From contig OX638135.1 in NCBI GenBank assembly GCA_951804985.1, positions 39,344,002 to 39,408,001 of the forward strand: DNA of 64,000 bases. Direction: 5' to 3'. Source of the stretch: Dryomyza anilis. Taxonomy: Eukaryota; Arthropoda; Insecta; Diptera; Dryomyzidae. The notes below the pieces were generated by a model. The model was not told the DNA's origin, ran no database searches, and saw only the letters and a list, made by a program, of their open reading frames with translations. The position numbers and the translations under genes were made by a program. Shown piece after piece: positions 12,601-23,238 of this stretch. Position 1 is the stretch's first letter. Every line of letters begins with the position of its first letter.

Positions 12601-13800
12601 AATCTTTGCGGTTCTCGCTTGAATTTTAATTTGTTGATTAAAAAAAATATTCTCTATTTCTGTCTGCGATTTCATGGGTAGTTTTATAATATGATTTTTA
12701 TGTTTATCAAAGAATGTTATTGTTTTGTCTATCGCATTTATTACAGATCGATTCCATAAATTGTCACGTCCGATTATTCCGTCAGCTGGTACTCCTTGTT
12801 CAAGTGACACTGCGTGTAACATTAAACTTAAGCGCCTTATGTTCCTATGTTGGATTTTGGTGGAACCTAATGTTCTAACGCACCCACCAAAAGCTCCCTT
12901 TAAATCCTTTTGTATACTCTCGTTAAAGTCTGGTAAACTTGTCATTGCATTTTCTTTTACTATACTGGCATCAGCTCCTGAGTCTACTAGTAAAATAAGT
13001 CTTCCATTTTTAGCTGCCTCGCAAGGTACTTCAATGAAAACGTCACTTACATTAGTTAAAACCGAGCTATCTCTATGTCCACTGCATATTATGCGATCAC
13101 CTTCATCTTCCTTTAATTCATATTTTAATTCATTGGTCTCCTCTGTTCTACGGAAATTTAATGGAGTAGTAAATTCAACCGCAGTCTCTTCCGACGTCCG
13201 ATCTACCATTCCTAACTCTTTCGGCCTTATCTTACTATTATTATGGAGTCTCCAGTTTTCTGGCCTAGACTGAGCCCCTTGTGTATCATGATTATAATTA
13301 TTATTTCCTGCTGATTCAAATTTTCTTTTTGCGTGGCAATTATCTATTTTATGCCCCTGTGTATCCCTCCATGAATATTTCATATTACTTGTATTATTTT
13401 TCCCGTTATACATCTTATTATCCTTATTAACAAAATTGCCAATATTATTATTAGCACATATCCAATTAGATTCGTGACCATAAGCTCCACAATCGTCCCT
13501 AGTATGCCCAAATTTACTACAAAATGAACAAGTTGGAACACTCCTTTTATAGTTACTTTTATTATTATTTATTTGTTGCAATTTATTTTCCGACTGAGTG
13601 TTTTCTAATTTAGTTTTTTCTATATAATTATATTCATCCTCTTCCGACCTTGGACTTCGCTGCATAAGAGCCTGCACATTTAAAGCTTCTTCCAACAATG
13701 TATCTAATGTTTCTGACTTACTACCCAACAGTACAACTTTTATCGTTCGATCCCTCACCCCTACTTTAAAAGAAATCAACACTGAACTCTGTAATTCCAA
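9685..13800 (-). CDS. gag C-terminus and pol polyprotein of element B
   Basis: A frame of 1371 residues from 13800 (a TTG, not ATG; the frame is open from 13827). Visible in order: zinc knuckle CSFCSKFGHTRDDC at 91-104; protease LVDSGA with catalytic DSGA at 273-276; RT with TLDLASGYHQ near 637-646 and YLDD at 701-704; RNase H starting at LTTDAS near 847; integrase with an HHCC finger near 1031-1072 (HDSALGGHQ...CQKC), catalytic Asp at 1101 (MDLVG), Asp at 1161 (TDNGSNF) and Glu at 1197 (SLERSH). All are canonical for Ty3/gypsy. The start lies 20 bases past the gag stop in the -1 frame, so expression would need frameshifting or one corrected base. No internal stop. This is the best-preserved coding sequence in the window. 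Confidence 0.95.
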   Translation of the reverse strand: MELQSSVLISFKVGVRDRTIKVVLLGSKSETLDTLLEEALNVQALMQRSPRSEEDEYNYIEKTKLENTQSENKLQQINNNKSNYKRSVPTCSFCSKFGHTRDDCGAYGHESNWICANNNIGNFVNKDNKMYNGKNNTSNMKYSWRDTQGHKIDNCHAKRKFESAGNNNYNHDTQGAQSRPENWRLHNNSKIRPKELGMVDRTSEETAVEFTTPLNFRRTEETNELKYELKEDEGDRIICSGHRDSSVLTNVSDVFIEVPCEAAKNGRLILLVDSGADASIVKENAMTSLPDFNESIQKDLKGAFGGCVRTLGSTKIQHRNIRRLSLMLHAVSLEQGVPADGIIGRDNLWNRSVINAIDKTITFFDKHKNHIIKLPMKSQTEIENIFFNQQIKIQARTAKIVSLHLKTKIPIVLIHKQEIFPRVYLGESISNVSKNRVYVSVLNATEKEIIIDSTFKPKFSNFNQYKESDTNNSTINSINSVNITNRINKLLEEMKIDETLNKDEITSLQNLCISYHDVFHLDGDKLTYTPALKHEITTQWNQTPINQKQYKLPHTHREEINRQVGKMLDDGIISPSTSPWNSPLLLVPKKSGKEGSKKWRLVIDFRKLNDVTVKQVFPIPRIDEILDQLGHSRYFSTLDLASGYHQVLVEERDKEKTAFSTGLGHFEFNRMPFGLTGEPATFQRIMNHILTGLQGIDCFVYLDDIVVYGKNLAEHELRLSRVLQKLREHNLKLNTEKCQFLRREVIYLGHKCSELGALPDPSKVECVKNIPVPRNKKEVRAFLGLINYYRKFIGNMAKLSLPINNLLRKDVKFTWTDDCQNSFIKLKESIISPPILAYPDFTKPFLLTTDASNEAIGAVLSQGNVGSDRPIAFASRALNGAEKNYSTIEREFLAIVWATKNFRAYLLGRHFQIYTDHQPLRSTANLKDQTSRLARFRHKLSEYDYEISYKPGKQNLNADALSRIPHPEPDITAVQTRSKTTQNKLDNQISKTKQQVSTPVLDEITTDTKNELNSSLLLTDPEEIKTVIKDFHDSALGGHQGALKTYFRIRKQFKWKGMQKQIKDYVKNCQKCQINKSSRLTKMPMVLTDTPVRPFDKVYMDLVGILPETISGNKYILTFQDDFSKYMCCVAIPDAEANTVAKAFYDEIITRHNIPKVLVTDNGSNFVSKLFSDTCKLLGIKKLHITPYHPQANGSLERSHRSLAEYLRNFSKEDGSNWDQWLNSAMHVHNNTVHMSTGQTPFRTLYGYDFDMPTNLKRKCSPVYNTDDYNKLLKYQIQRTHEIVRENQEKAKEKSKQIYDSTLHPKIFSVGDKILLKNQNRKNIFSPIWVGPYEVLSIVSPVTTMISIKGKGKKFHNNLLKAYNFEENITK

Positions 13801-13820
13801 ACTGAATACGTCATCTTCAC

Positions 13821-14228
13821 TTATCTTTTACTGTATTTTTTACTTGCAATTTCCAAAGCCATGGATTGCAACTCATCTAATCGTCTCCCAAACGCTCTCA
13901 AACTCTCTTTACTATTTTGATAAGCTTTTTTAATCTCTTTTAGTACTGAATCTAAAGAAATTTCTTTTAAGTACGTATTTTTTAACAACTCGTATAATTC
14001 TTCTATTTTTTGAAACTGTTTTGTCCTCACTAATTTATATGCATCTCCCTCCAAACGTAACCTAACACATTTTATAAATTCCTCACTATCTGATTCTTTA
14101 ATTTTTAACTTTGCTGTTTCACAACATTCAATAAATTTATACAATTCTGTTTCTAATAATGGAGATTCCGCCCCAGAAAAGTAAGGAACAACGTAATGAA
14201 CGCGTTTCAATACATTTTCAGTACCCAT
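13821..14228 (-). CDS. gag N-terminal frame of element B
   Basis: A 135-residue frame from an ATG at 14228, rich in Lys and Glu with heptad-like spacing (KIEELYELLKNTYLKE), typical of the alpha-helical capsid region of gypsy gag. It ends at TAA 13821-13823. The following frame (from 13827, -1 relative) continues gag-like sequence and then a zinc knuckle, so gag is split across two frames. The pol frame has a stop just upstream at 13828-13830, leaving only a few nucleotides in which a ribosome could shift. Either this is an unusually tight -1 site or a recent indel broke gag. No match to a named gag was recalled; assignment rests on position. Confidence 0.78.
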   Translation of the reverse strand: MGTENVLKRVHYVVPYFSGAESPLLETELYKFIECCETAKLKIKESDSEEFIKCVRLRLEGDAYKLVRTKQFQKIEELYELLKNTYLKEISLDSVLKEIKKAYQNSKESLRAFGRRLDELQSMALEIASKKYSKR

Positions 14229-15030
14229 TATTAGTGTTTCTTATTTTTCCATTTACTTAATTATATAATTCACTATGCCTTTTTTAATTAAATTATTTAT
14301 TTTGTTTTTACTAGTTTCATATTAAATAAACTTTTAACCATTTTTTAATTTATCTATTAAATTTTTTACAAATATTGTTTATCTCATTTTTATGTTTCAT
14401 TATTTAAACTTTTTAATTTATATTTCCAAATCATATCAACATGTAATTTATGAATACTGAATTAATTTATTTATTGCATTTAATTTGGTTAAAATTTTCC
14501 AGTTTTGTTTTTAATTAATTTCGCAACATTATGAAAACATTACTGTAACAAAATTCTTATGTTATTCAATTTATTTAAATTCACAATTTTATTAATTATT
14601 ATCATTTAATGACTCAAACTATTCTATATTGTTTCACTATTACTTTAAATGTGCTTTAATATATCAATTAAACAATTTTATAAAACATTTAGTTTACTTA
14701 TTTAATTTTCTGATTTATCAAATTATATCATTTATGTTATTCATTTCTCAATTTTATTTCACAATTAATTTCAAAATGTTCCATTGTTTTTTCATTTTTT
14801 AAATGTCAATTTTCACAATCCCATGATTTTTACTTATTACAACTCTCAAACATGTCTCTTGTTTTATATCACAAATTTACAAAATGTTATTTTTTTTACC
14901 GCTCACATTTTTTTTCACTATTTTTCACAATACTCACAAATGTAAAAAATATTTTCCCTGATCCTAAATATTTATTTCTTCCAATATTAATCTCCATCCA
15001 GTCCTTCTCGTCCCTTGGGAGTTGATGTAC
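14229..15030 (-). other. 5' leader of element B
   Basis: About 800 bases between the primer site and the gag ATG. Very AT-rich (many TTTAATT and ATTTATTT words) with no supported frame. No clear repeat or hairpin was found by eye. Confidence 0.6.
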
Positions 15031-15052
15031 GGTTCGAAAACCGGCTGCGCCA
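15031..15052 (-). promoter_or_regulatory. tRNA primer binding site of element B
   Basis: Two bases inside the 5' LTR the minus strand reads TGGCGCAGCCGG and then a stretch complementary to a tRNA T-loop (TTCGAA on the plus strand). Its complement ends CGGCTGCGCCA, fitting a serine-type tRNA 3' end (G before CCA). Serine tRNA primers are known in the 17.6/297 group of fly gypsy elements. The tRNA identity is an inference. Confidence 0.7.
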
Positions 15053-15054
15053 AA

Positions 15055-15608
15055 TGTTGTAATTAAAATGTCCGTTGCTTAGGCGTGAAGCCAAATGTCG
15101 CAACGTTCCTTTTATAATTACCCATGATGTCCTACCAGAGAATGTCCAACGTCGAAGTTCCATTTTTATTAACCGAAATAATTCAAACAAGTCTTTTCTT
15201 TTAAAACATACTTTTATTAACTCTAAAGTTATATTTTAATATTAACATTATTGTCTACTACTGAACTACTGATTTACCACTAACTTAAAATCTCACTTAA
15301 ACTATTATAAGAAGGCATGTTTCAAATCTAAATGTTCCGGCAGAGTGCCGTGCGCAAATTCCACTCACTATTTGCTTCCGTAAGGGAAAAGGCCCTTAGC
15401 CAATCATGCTGCTGCTGGTTTTACCCAGCTTCGCTCATACTGGTGCTAGTTCATTGGCTTGCTTGACTATGACACATATGTCCTACGTTGCACTTTACTG
15501 CAACGTAACGATAACTGCATGAAATAGTCATCGCGTAAATAGGTCACGATACGTTTATAATATCAACGTATAGTGACTTACCAAAACACACTATGTTGAC
15601 TTACAACA
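15055..15608 (-). repeat. 5' LTR of element B (554 bp)
   Basis: Partner of 6595-7148, with 550 of 554 positions the same by direct line comparison. Its outer edge is followed by the CCTT duplication at 15609-15612. Confidence 0.95.
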
Positions 15609-15750
15609 CCTTGAGCCACAATGATTTGATTTCTTCCTTGAAAACCTCCAAGGAAAATATTGTAAGATCTGCCCTTGCCAATTCGTTAAATCGAGCATCA
15701 AACTCAATTATTTGATCCGATGATCGAATAAAAATATCAAGCTCAGTCAT
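15609..15750 (-). pseudogene. BEL/Pao gag remnant C, N-terminal part
   Basis: Minus-strand ATG at 15750 opens MTELDIFIRSSDQIIEF, aligning with MTVFDLFIRAADALVEF, the start of gag in BEL element D. The reading continues to the CCTT duplication, where element B interrupts it; it resumes at 6594. This joins the two halves as one gag gene split by B. Confidence 0.85.
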
Positions 15751-16017
15751 ATTTTTAAAAATTCAATTAATTTTGTTTTTGAAGCAAAAAAAAATTTACA
15801 ATGTAACGCACGATAGCGAACCACAATTGCAACAAACCAAAATTATGTTATCCAAATATCCAAAAAATATTCAACAAGAAACGATTGTAAATTTCTACAC
15901 AAAAGTAGATTCAATAAACTTCAAAAATACTCTCACCACCAATTCACAAAAGAAGTATAATAATTACGTTTGTAACCAGCAGCGTACTATGCAAATATTT
16001 TAACTTTTGCACCAATT
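15751..16017 (-). other. leader of BEL element C and possible primer site
   Basis: Noncoding sequence upstream of the C gag start. Around 16003-16014 the minus strand has TTGGTGCAAAAG, with TGG as in tRNA primer sites, next to a possible LTR edge at 16017 (TGTAAAAC on the plus strand). The LTR could not be delimited on its far side, so this is tentative. Confidence 0.35.
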
Positions 16018-16282
16018 GTAAAACAATATTTATTACGCGGTTTTGATTTTTCTATTTATTGCTTCTAGAAAATCACTAATAAGAAAAACTTGTGGCGTAA
16101 AAAAAACATGCATATATCACATGAATATATTTTAATATATTGCCGATGTTTATTAAAAAAAAACTAATTATATTTCCAAATAATTAACACTTAAATCCTT
16201 TTTGCCTGTTTCGTCTGTCTGCACATCAAAAATCGTTTTGTTTAAACTGCTGCAGGCATAAAAAAAACTCTACATGATTCTT

Positions 16283-16369
16283 TTATGTATGTATGTATGT
16301 ATGTATGTATGTATGTATGTATGTATGTATGTATGTATGTATGTATGTATGTATGTATGAATGTATGTA
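16283..16369. repeat. (TATG)n microsatellite
   Basis: About 21 uninterrupted tetranucleotide units, then one change (TATGAATG) and two further units. Confidence 0.95.
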
Positions 16370-18662
16370 TTATTTGTGCAACCAAACATGCGAGGAGTAA
16401 TTCCGAAAGAGAGCGAAAGATTTCGCTTCTATTAAATTTATGTATATAAGGAAAGTGGAGACTTTCGACTGTTCACTGAATATGCATTAAATTATGATTG
16501 AGTGACCAGACGTAACTCAATTACTTATATTCAAGTTAATGAAATTTCAATAATTTATATTAATTCACTTTAAATAAGTATTTAATTCCATTTAAAAAGT
16601 TCGAATTAAGTATTTATTTGATTGAATTATTTAATAATATGGATTTTGTAAAATTTTTTACTATATTTCACTATATTAGTGCATTCTCTAAAATTGCGTA
16701 ACATATAATTAGAACATTTTACATATTTACGTGTGTTCGCTACTAACAAGTAGATATTTAAAACTTGGCAAGATTTTTTATATGTGCAAGTGCAATTTGT
16801 TTGTAAAATTTTTAATTTAATTTAGGTTTAATTTAATATTTTTAGGTTTAAATTTTTTTTTATTCTTTTTTTATATTTTAATATTATCTAGTTAGACTTT
16901 TTAAATATTATGTGATATTAGGGTAATTTATATTTATATGTACTTCATTTGTACAATTTTTTATCAATTTTAACACACTTTTTTCATGTTTCACAATTTT
17001 AGCACTTTTTTTTGCAATTTTTCATGCAAATATTAAAAAAATTATATTTGAAATAATTTATAAGTAAAACACACACTGATAGAAAATTTCTGCGTACAGT
17101 AAACGCATTTATTACCAGGATCTGGATTTTCCAAAGTGAATCCTTTCCAATTTTAAAACTTTTACTCACATTGGAGTATCTGAACACTTTTATTATTTTA
17201 ATTTTAAACTAATTTAAACTACCAAACTTTGCTCATAAAAAACAAGTCATTAATTTTTCACAGACCTTGATGCTGCGTGACCGCGTGGTGACTGATGTAC
17301 GTTCCGTCCAATGACAGTAACTGTTCCCACGCAGATGGATTTAAGTGATTTGGAACACTCGAAAGTAGAGATTGTCGAAGTGACGTAGTTCTTTTCTCAA
17401 AAAGTAGATGCACTGCCTCAGAATGAGCGCAAATTCCACCAGATTCCTCAGAATGACAAAAAATTCCAACGATATGGAGTAATGATGAAATCGAAATTTT
17501 CGCAATGACTGGCTCGATAGAACGATCTGGCTCGATAGGATCATCAAATGTTTAGTCGAAATAGTTAATTGCGATATTCTGGCGAAAATTAGATTTCATC
17601 GATTGTAAAGAAATTAGAGAAAAAACCAAAATGTTTCACTTTAAAATTCAAGTCATACACGGATGGAAATAAAATTCTAAAACTCGAGAAGAATTCGGTT
17701 AGAAAGAAAAATAGTAGAATTTGACTAATATCAATAAAATACTACTAAAATTCAAGAATTTGTCATCTGTATATCAAGAAAGTAAATTACTTAGTTGTAA
17801 AACAAACTTTATTCAACTCGATTTTCAGAAGTTAATTTATTGATTATTATAAACCAAAAAGAATACGCGAAATTGTTGCTGTATTCATCGCTAAAAGAAC
17901 ACGTGTTAATGTATTGTTTTCATCGATATTGCTCTGTTTGTATGCTTTGTTTTGCGAGGTCGTTATTTGTTAGTCTGCTTGTCTGTCTGTTGAAAGTAAC
18001 TAAGTCAATTTTTTCTAGATATTCAGACATTAAGTTCTTAGGTATCAAAAAAGTAACTAAGTACAATTTGTCTGGATTGCAAATTTTTTTCTTCTTATGT
18101 ATCAAAAAACGGCATTATATACAATGTTTGCATGTGTGTGTTTTCACTAAAAGAACAACAAAGCACAGCCAGACAAGCAAGCGTCTGTGTATGTATGAAT
18201 GTTAAAGATATAAAAATAGAAAAAACGAATTTGCCTACGAATGTTGGCCATGTTGGTATGGTTTCAGTTCATAAACATAAATTTGGGTTCAATTTTGCAT
18301 AAATACCAAGTTGATTTCATTCCATTGTTATCTAAACACACTATACAATGCTTATGGGTAAAGTGCGGAGGGTTTATACATAACCAACAGAAGAGGCAAC
18401 AGAAGAGGAGAAAGTGTATAAGGTAAGTAAACGGTTACAGAATAATATACAGAAAGTTTGTTCAAATTTTTGTTGGCAAAACAAAATTATTGAACAAACC
18501 AAAGAGCGAAATCAAAGAGCGAAACAAAAAAAAAACCTTTTAATTACGTTACACCAATTTGAGACGAAGGGGACTGAAAACGAGACGATCATAAATGATA
18601 GATGATAAGGAGCAAAATAAACTTTTATAGAAAATAGAATATAATTTATGTTTGTATTCAAA
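16370..18662. other. unassigned AT-rich interval
   Basis: No gene or element was recognised. A TATATAAGG word lies near 16444, but nothing else marks a promoter. Open frames here are short and lack motifs. 17350-17470 has two copies of a CCTCAGAATGA word. Confidence 0.4.
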
Positions 18663-19135
18663 CGTCGCACAGTGTGCCCAAACGCTCTTAAATTGGCTGA
18701 AATTCAGTATTTTGGGAACCACTGAACCGATTTTAAAAATTTAAAAAGTGTTGTTTAGAAAAAACTTAGGAGAACTTAAGTTTTAAAATTTGGAGTTTGT
18801 ATCATCAGTAAAGTTGAGATTTTTTTCATGAAAATTTTTTCTAAAATTGTAAAAAATCCAAAAGTTATCCGATTTTTAAAATTCTTTATGAAAAGCTTAC
18901 ATTGATATCTAAATAAAATGTGCTTACATGAGAAAATATCTTGATTATTTTTGAAGATATAGACTGGAACATGATTTTTTTTTAATTTTTGAAGACTTTA
19001 CATATTTATACATAGATTGTACAGTTTATCCTGAAATCAAACCAGTTGAAATCAAACCAGTTCAATAACATGTACTTTTGCTATATTTTTTGATAGATAA
19101 CATTACTGAGAATATTTTAAATGATATAACTTATC

Positions 19136-19568
19136 TGATTACGCAAAAAGGCGTCTATTTACGGATTTCCTAACAATTCAAAATTAATTAAAAATGCAGA
19201 AGTTTATAGGTTTTCTTATTTATTTGAACAAATATAATATTAGGGACAAACCGAAGTGTTTGCTATATAATATAAAGAAATGTATAAAAATACAAAATAT
19301 GATTGGAAATCAAATAAGGAAATCCAAAAATTTATATAATAAGTATAAAATATGATGTAATATGTGGGAACGTAGTTCTTACTTTGATGTTCATCTGTTG
19401 ATGGGTGGCAGCAAAGAGATCGAGCTCAGCGCAATTGCAGCCCCGAGAACCTCAAAGAAGGAGGGTTGAAAAGGAAATGACGAAATTCACCTCTTGACGT
19501 TTGACCTGTCACAGAATGTACTAAATAAATAATACAAGGTTTACACTGCAAGAGTTTTGGCGTAAACA
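19136..19568 (-). repeat. 3' LTR of BEL element D (433 bp)
   Basis: Uninterrupted LTR. Around 19350 it holds AAGTATAAAAT, the empty site into which the MITE inserted in the other LTR copy. Confidence 0.92.
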
Positions 19569-19795
19569 TTGCCGCCGACTTTGCAGTAGTAAACACTGCA
19601 AAATTAATTAAATAAAAAGGAAAGATTTCCAGGCTGTAAAAGAAAACAAATATGTACAAATAAGTTCAAGACAAAAGGATAACAAAGTAGTTAACAAAAG
19701 GTACAGATCAGAAAGGATCCATCCAAAAATATGGTTTTGGGAAAGAAGCAGTATTTTGAAAATGACCAAGATCAACCATGGAAGGGTAGTTGGTT
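19569..19795 (-). other. residual sequence between protease and 3' LTR of D
   Basis: No pol motif is visible. This short stretch marks where about 3-4 kb of pol would normally be. It holds no recognisable frame. Confidence 0.55.
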
Positions 19796-21579
19796 TTAAA
19801 AGTTTTTATCAGCTAAGACTATATTTGGTAATTGATGCTGGATAGATGGTTCTATTTGACTTGATGGCAATTCTCCTGTTTTGTGTGAAACCAGTGCCGT
19901 TGCCTCTAAATGTAAATTGGGATCAATGAGAGATCCAATTACAAAAGAGCATCGCTTTGTTGGACTGGCAGCGACTGCATGGTTTACACTAGCAATGCAG
20001 GTTCGTGTCGAAGACACTGGCAGCTTCAAAAGATTACTAAAGCGTTCGGAAATAAAAGAAGATTCGGACGCAGAATCAATTAGTGCCCTTGTTGAGTACG
20101 AAATACCCATGTGACATACATTAATAATGGCAGTGCCCAGAAGGTCTTCTGAAGTTTGCGAATCAGAATAAAATTGAATGTTTTGTGTGATGCATGGTGG
20201 AGGACGTGATCCTGGCGCTGCCGACGTAATCGGCTCACAGCTCATGAAAGGAGATAAAGTGGACTGTATGTTGTTAAAATATGTTTGCGTGTTGAATGGC
20301 AGAGGGCGAGACCCTATGGCCATCGACGTAGTCGTATCACTGCTCCTAAAAGGAGCCGAATACTCAGAGACATCCCTATGCAAAAGCGTATGATGACGCT
20401 TTTTACACACTGAGCAACCGTAAGCACTTTTACAATCGTTAAGATCATGGGACCTATTAAGGCAATTAACGCAACATTGAAACTTTTTTACAGTGGAATA
20501 GCGATCGGAGACGCTCATTTGTAAAAATAGTTTTCAGACCCGCAAAACGTGTTTCTGTTTGGAGCAAAGAACGCAAAGTGTTCCTGTAAGGCTTGCGTGA
20601 AAACTCAAATATTTTTTAGGCAGAGCTGGGTGTTGTGGATGAAGCGGTTTCGTACGTGGAGGTTTAACGGTAGTGTGACCACGGATGTATCCGATGGATT
20701 CAAGTGTCTTGAAGCGTTCAGTAAGAAACGCATCAAGACAACTCCACTTAGGGATAGCCGTCTTATCCACCAAACTTTGTTCCCAGAGAGCCAATGTTGC
20801 TTCAGGCAAGCGCTGAGAGCATAGACATATTAGGATGGAATTCCAATTTGTTGTATCGATATCATAAATCGAAAAAGATGCAAGGCTATTGTTAATAGTT
20901 CGTTGCAAATTCTTAAGTGCTGCCGCGCTTTCATTTGTTACGACAGGAAGGTCGAATAAATGTTTAAGTTGGCCGTTGACCAATGCACGTTTATTCTCAT
21001 AAACGTCTTTGAGATTTCGCCAGGCTAAATCGAAACCGCTATTCGTAAGAGGGGCCTTTTGCACTATATCACGTGCGATCCCGCATGTCTTTTGCAAAAG
21101 ATGGTAAAGACGCTCAACTTCTGTAAGACGTGAGTTGCGAATGTATATTGCCGAGAAGAAATCTTTGAACGTAGGCCAAGATGCATAATCGCCGGCGAAC
21201 ACATTGTCGCAAGGCGTAAATTGTTCGATGAAAAATCATCGGAGGCACGGCAGACGGCAGCTGAGGTGCTAGAAGTTACGCTGAGCTGGTGAAGAAGCTC
21301 GTTAATAGCGGATAAATTGTCGACGTAAGTCTGCAATATAGTCCTGTATTTTTCTTTGACAACAGGAATATCTTCATCATCGGCACAGTCTTCCTTGGAA
21401 TCCAGGAATTGTAGACACCGATTATATTTGGTTTTAAATGTAGACCAAAGAGATTTTAATTCATCACTGAATATTTCCAGTGAGAATTTGGTATGGTTGT
21501 CAACTGAAATGTCATTAAATGATGACTGAAATTCGACCAGCGCATCAGCTGCACGGATAAAAAGATCGAAAACAGTCAT
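19796..21579 (-). pseudogene. BEL/Pao gag and aspartic protease of element D
   Basis: From the ATG at 21579 the frame gives an acidic N-terminal region (MTVFDLFIRAADALVEF). A frameshift near 21190-21200 moves into the frame that carries the DUF1759-type core (SWPTFKDFFSAIYI, ERLYHLLQKT, LTNSGFDLAWRNLKD). A TGA at 20534-20536 interrupts the same frame, which then continues with a zinc-knuckle region (CVNCLNRSHDLNDC and CSVCKKRHHTLLH) and a Pao-type aspartic protease whose active-site Asp is in ALIDSASESSF. The frame ends at 19796, after a protease C-terminal region. Gag would form particles and the protease would mature them. One frameshift and one stop make it defective. Confidence 0.88.
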
Positions 21580-23218
21580 GTCGAATGAAGTTTAAAAGAA
21601 GAAGTCCAAAAATTAAATAAAATAAAACTTTAAAAGTTCAGCGGAAAATATCAACAGAAAATTGTTGAGTTTTAAATATAAAAATCTTACACCAATTTCT
21701 ATATAAATGTGGAAGTTTGTAAAAACAAGTAAGGATGTCGCTTCAATGAGGGAAGCATACACCATAAAAAAAAACTTGGTAGAAAAGGAAGTTTAACTTT
21801 TATCAAAAAATTTAGAAATTAAAAAATGTGGAAAATAAATTTATTTAATTTTTTAAAACAATTGAAAGAAATTCAAAAATTTGTTTGCAAATAATTATAA
21901 TTATAAATTGCAAAATATTTAAAACAATTCAAATATCTAATATAATTATATTATATAATAAGATAAATAAAAATAATAATAGAAATATTCAGGGGGCCTG
22001 TAAAGTAGCGCGTTGCTGAAAATTTGTAAAAATAAAAACAACAAATGCACTGGTATTTTATATATTTTTAAAGAAGATTACAAAAATAGATAATAAAAAT
22101 TTATTTTCGCCAATACTGTGCTTGAGCAATCAAATATATAAATTTAAGTCAAAGCAGCAATGTTGCTGTAGCATGTTCATACGATGAGTCAATTCACAAA
22201 AAAAGATCGGTGAGAGTCGCACAAGTTTTACGCGAGAGAGGTCCAGTCTCAAAACCACGATCGCATCCACTCACTTAAATGAGATGTCCAACGATGCGAT
22301 AATTTCCACTCAATACCGGCTTTCCATCGATGAGCAATTGGTATCGTTGAGTCAATGATAGCTTTCAGCGAGAGAAAGCACTCGTACCAGACACTCACGA
22401 ATTGCGTGCAATATGGCAAACACAATAAAAAAAAAACACTCATGCGTTAAAAAAAAACTACGCTGCACTCTGGCAGAGTGGCAGCAGTTTATATGAAAAT
22501 CACTCGAAAAGACTTAAGACACGAACTCGACATGTAATAAATGCAACGCTGCACTTGCTCTCTGAAAGAGAGGCAGTCGTCACTCTATTTAAATAAACAT
22601 GGTTCTCACTAATAACGAAGAGTGTGTGTGTGTAATATGTGACGAAACCACAGCGAAAAACAAGGGTTGCCACGTCACAACAGAAATTAATTTTAATTTT
22701 TCGTTTTAATTATATTTTATTTAAGTCAAAAATGGACGATAAAGCGTTTTCAATTTATTTTAATAAAAAAACGTTAATGAAAATTAGCTTTTTAACACCT
22801 TTACACTTTTCAATTTATTTTTTAATAACCACACACTTTTGGTGAATCGTCCTATTCAACCACGAAACATAAAATGAAATTCACTCAATTCAACGACGTT
22901 TGAATTGTTTATCACGGAGCACGAAGTCAGAAATGGACTTGTGTATTAATTATAATAATTTTGTAAAAATTATAATATTAAAGAATTATTATAGGCACTA
23001 ATTTTTTGTTCAAATAAAGATTTACAAATGTACCTTTTCTTTTAAGAAATCGTGTTTGTTGCAATTTCGTTGAAAACGTCTCTCTCTTTTATTTGTTTGC
23101 CCGTCCGAAGCTATGCTTCGTTGATGCAGTCAGCTGGACAGGCGCAATCCAAATTCTATTTATTTTGAGTTTATTCTAAATGGAATAAAATCTTTTTAAT
23201 TCATTTTGAATTGATTAT
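21580..23218 (-). other. long 5' leader of BEL element D
   Basis: About 1.6 kb of noncoding sequence between primer site and gag ATG. Parts (21990-22100 and 22260-22590) are recognisable again in the leader of element F (34620-35050 and 37000-37560), showing they belong to the family. No frame with motifs. Confidence 0.65.
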
Positions 23219-23235
23219 CCGGTTCGATTGGACCA
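23219..23235 (-). promoter_or_regulatory. tRNA primer binding site of BEL element D
   Basis: Three bases inside the 5' LTR the minus strand reads TGGTCCAATCGAACCGG. TGG followed by a complement of a T-loop (GGTTCGA on the plus strand) is the form of a tRNA primer site. The tRNA species was not identified. Confidence 0.6.
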
Positions 23236-23238
23236 AAA

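Larger units (their letters stand above)
6595..15608 (-). mobile_element. Ty3/gypsy element B, nearly intact, reverse orientation
   Basis: The element is flanked by CCTT at 6591-6594 and 15609-15612, a clean 4-bp target duplication. Its two LTRs are 554 bp each (6595-7148 and 15055-15608) and differ at only 4 positions by eye. Reading on the minus strand it has 5' LTR, tRNA primer site, leader, gag, a long gag-pol frame with all expected catalytic motifs, a 2.5-kb noncoding 3' region and a polypurine tract. It lacks env. Its pol is nearly the same as that of element A, yet the LTRs differ. It is the youngest full element in the window and the only one that could plausibly still encode active proteins, provided the gag/pol frame change is natural. 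Confidence 0.93.

Noticed and set aside
12725..13273. 182-codon plus-strand frame
   Set aside because: Lies antisense to the well-supported gag-pol of element B.
16260..16375. Possible CRISPR-like or regulatory repeat
   Set aside because: Plain (TATG)n microsatellite; no spacers.
16440..16480. TATATAAGG as a promoter
   Set aside because: It lies on the plus strand while the nearby BEL element C is on the minus strand, and no gene follows.
17840..18205. 121-codon Cys-rich plus frame
   Set aside because: No domain, strongly biased composition and competing antisense frame; likely chance.
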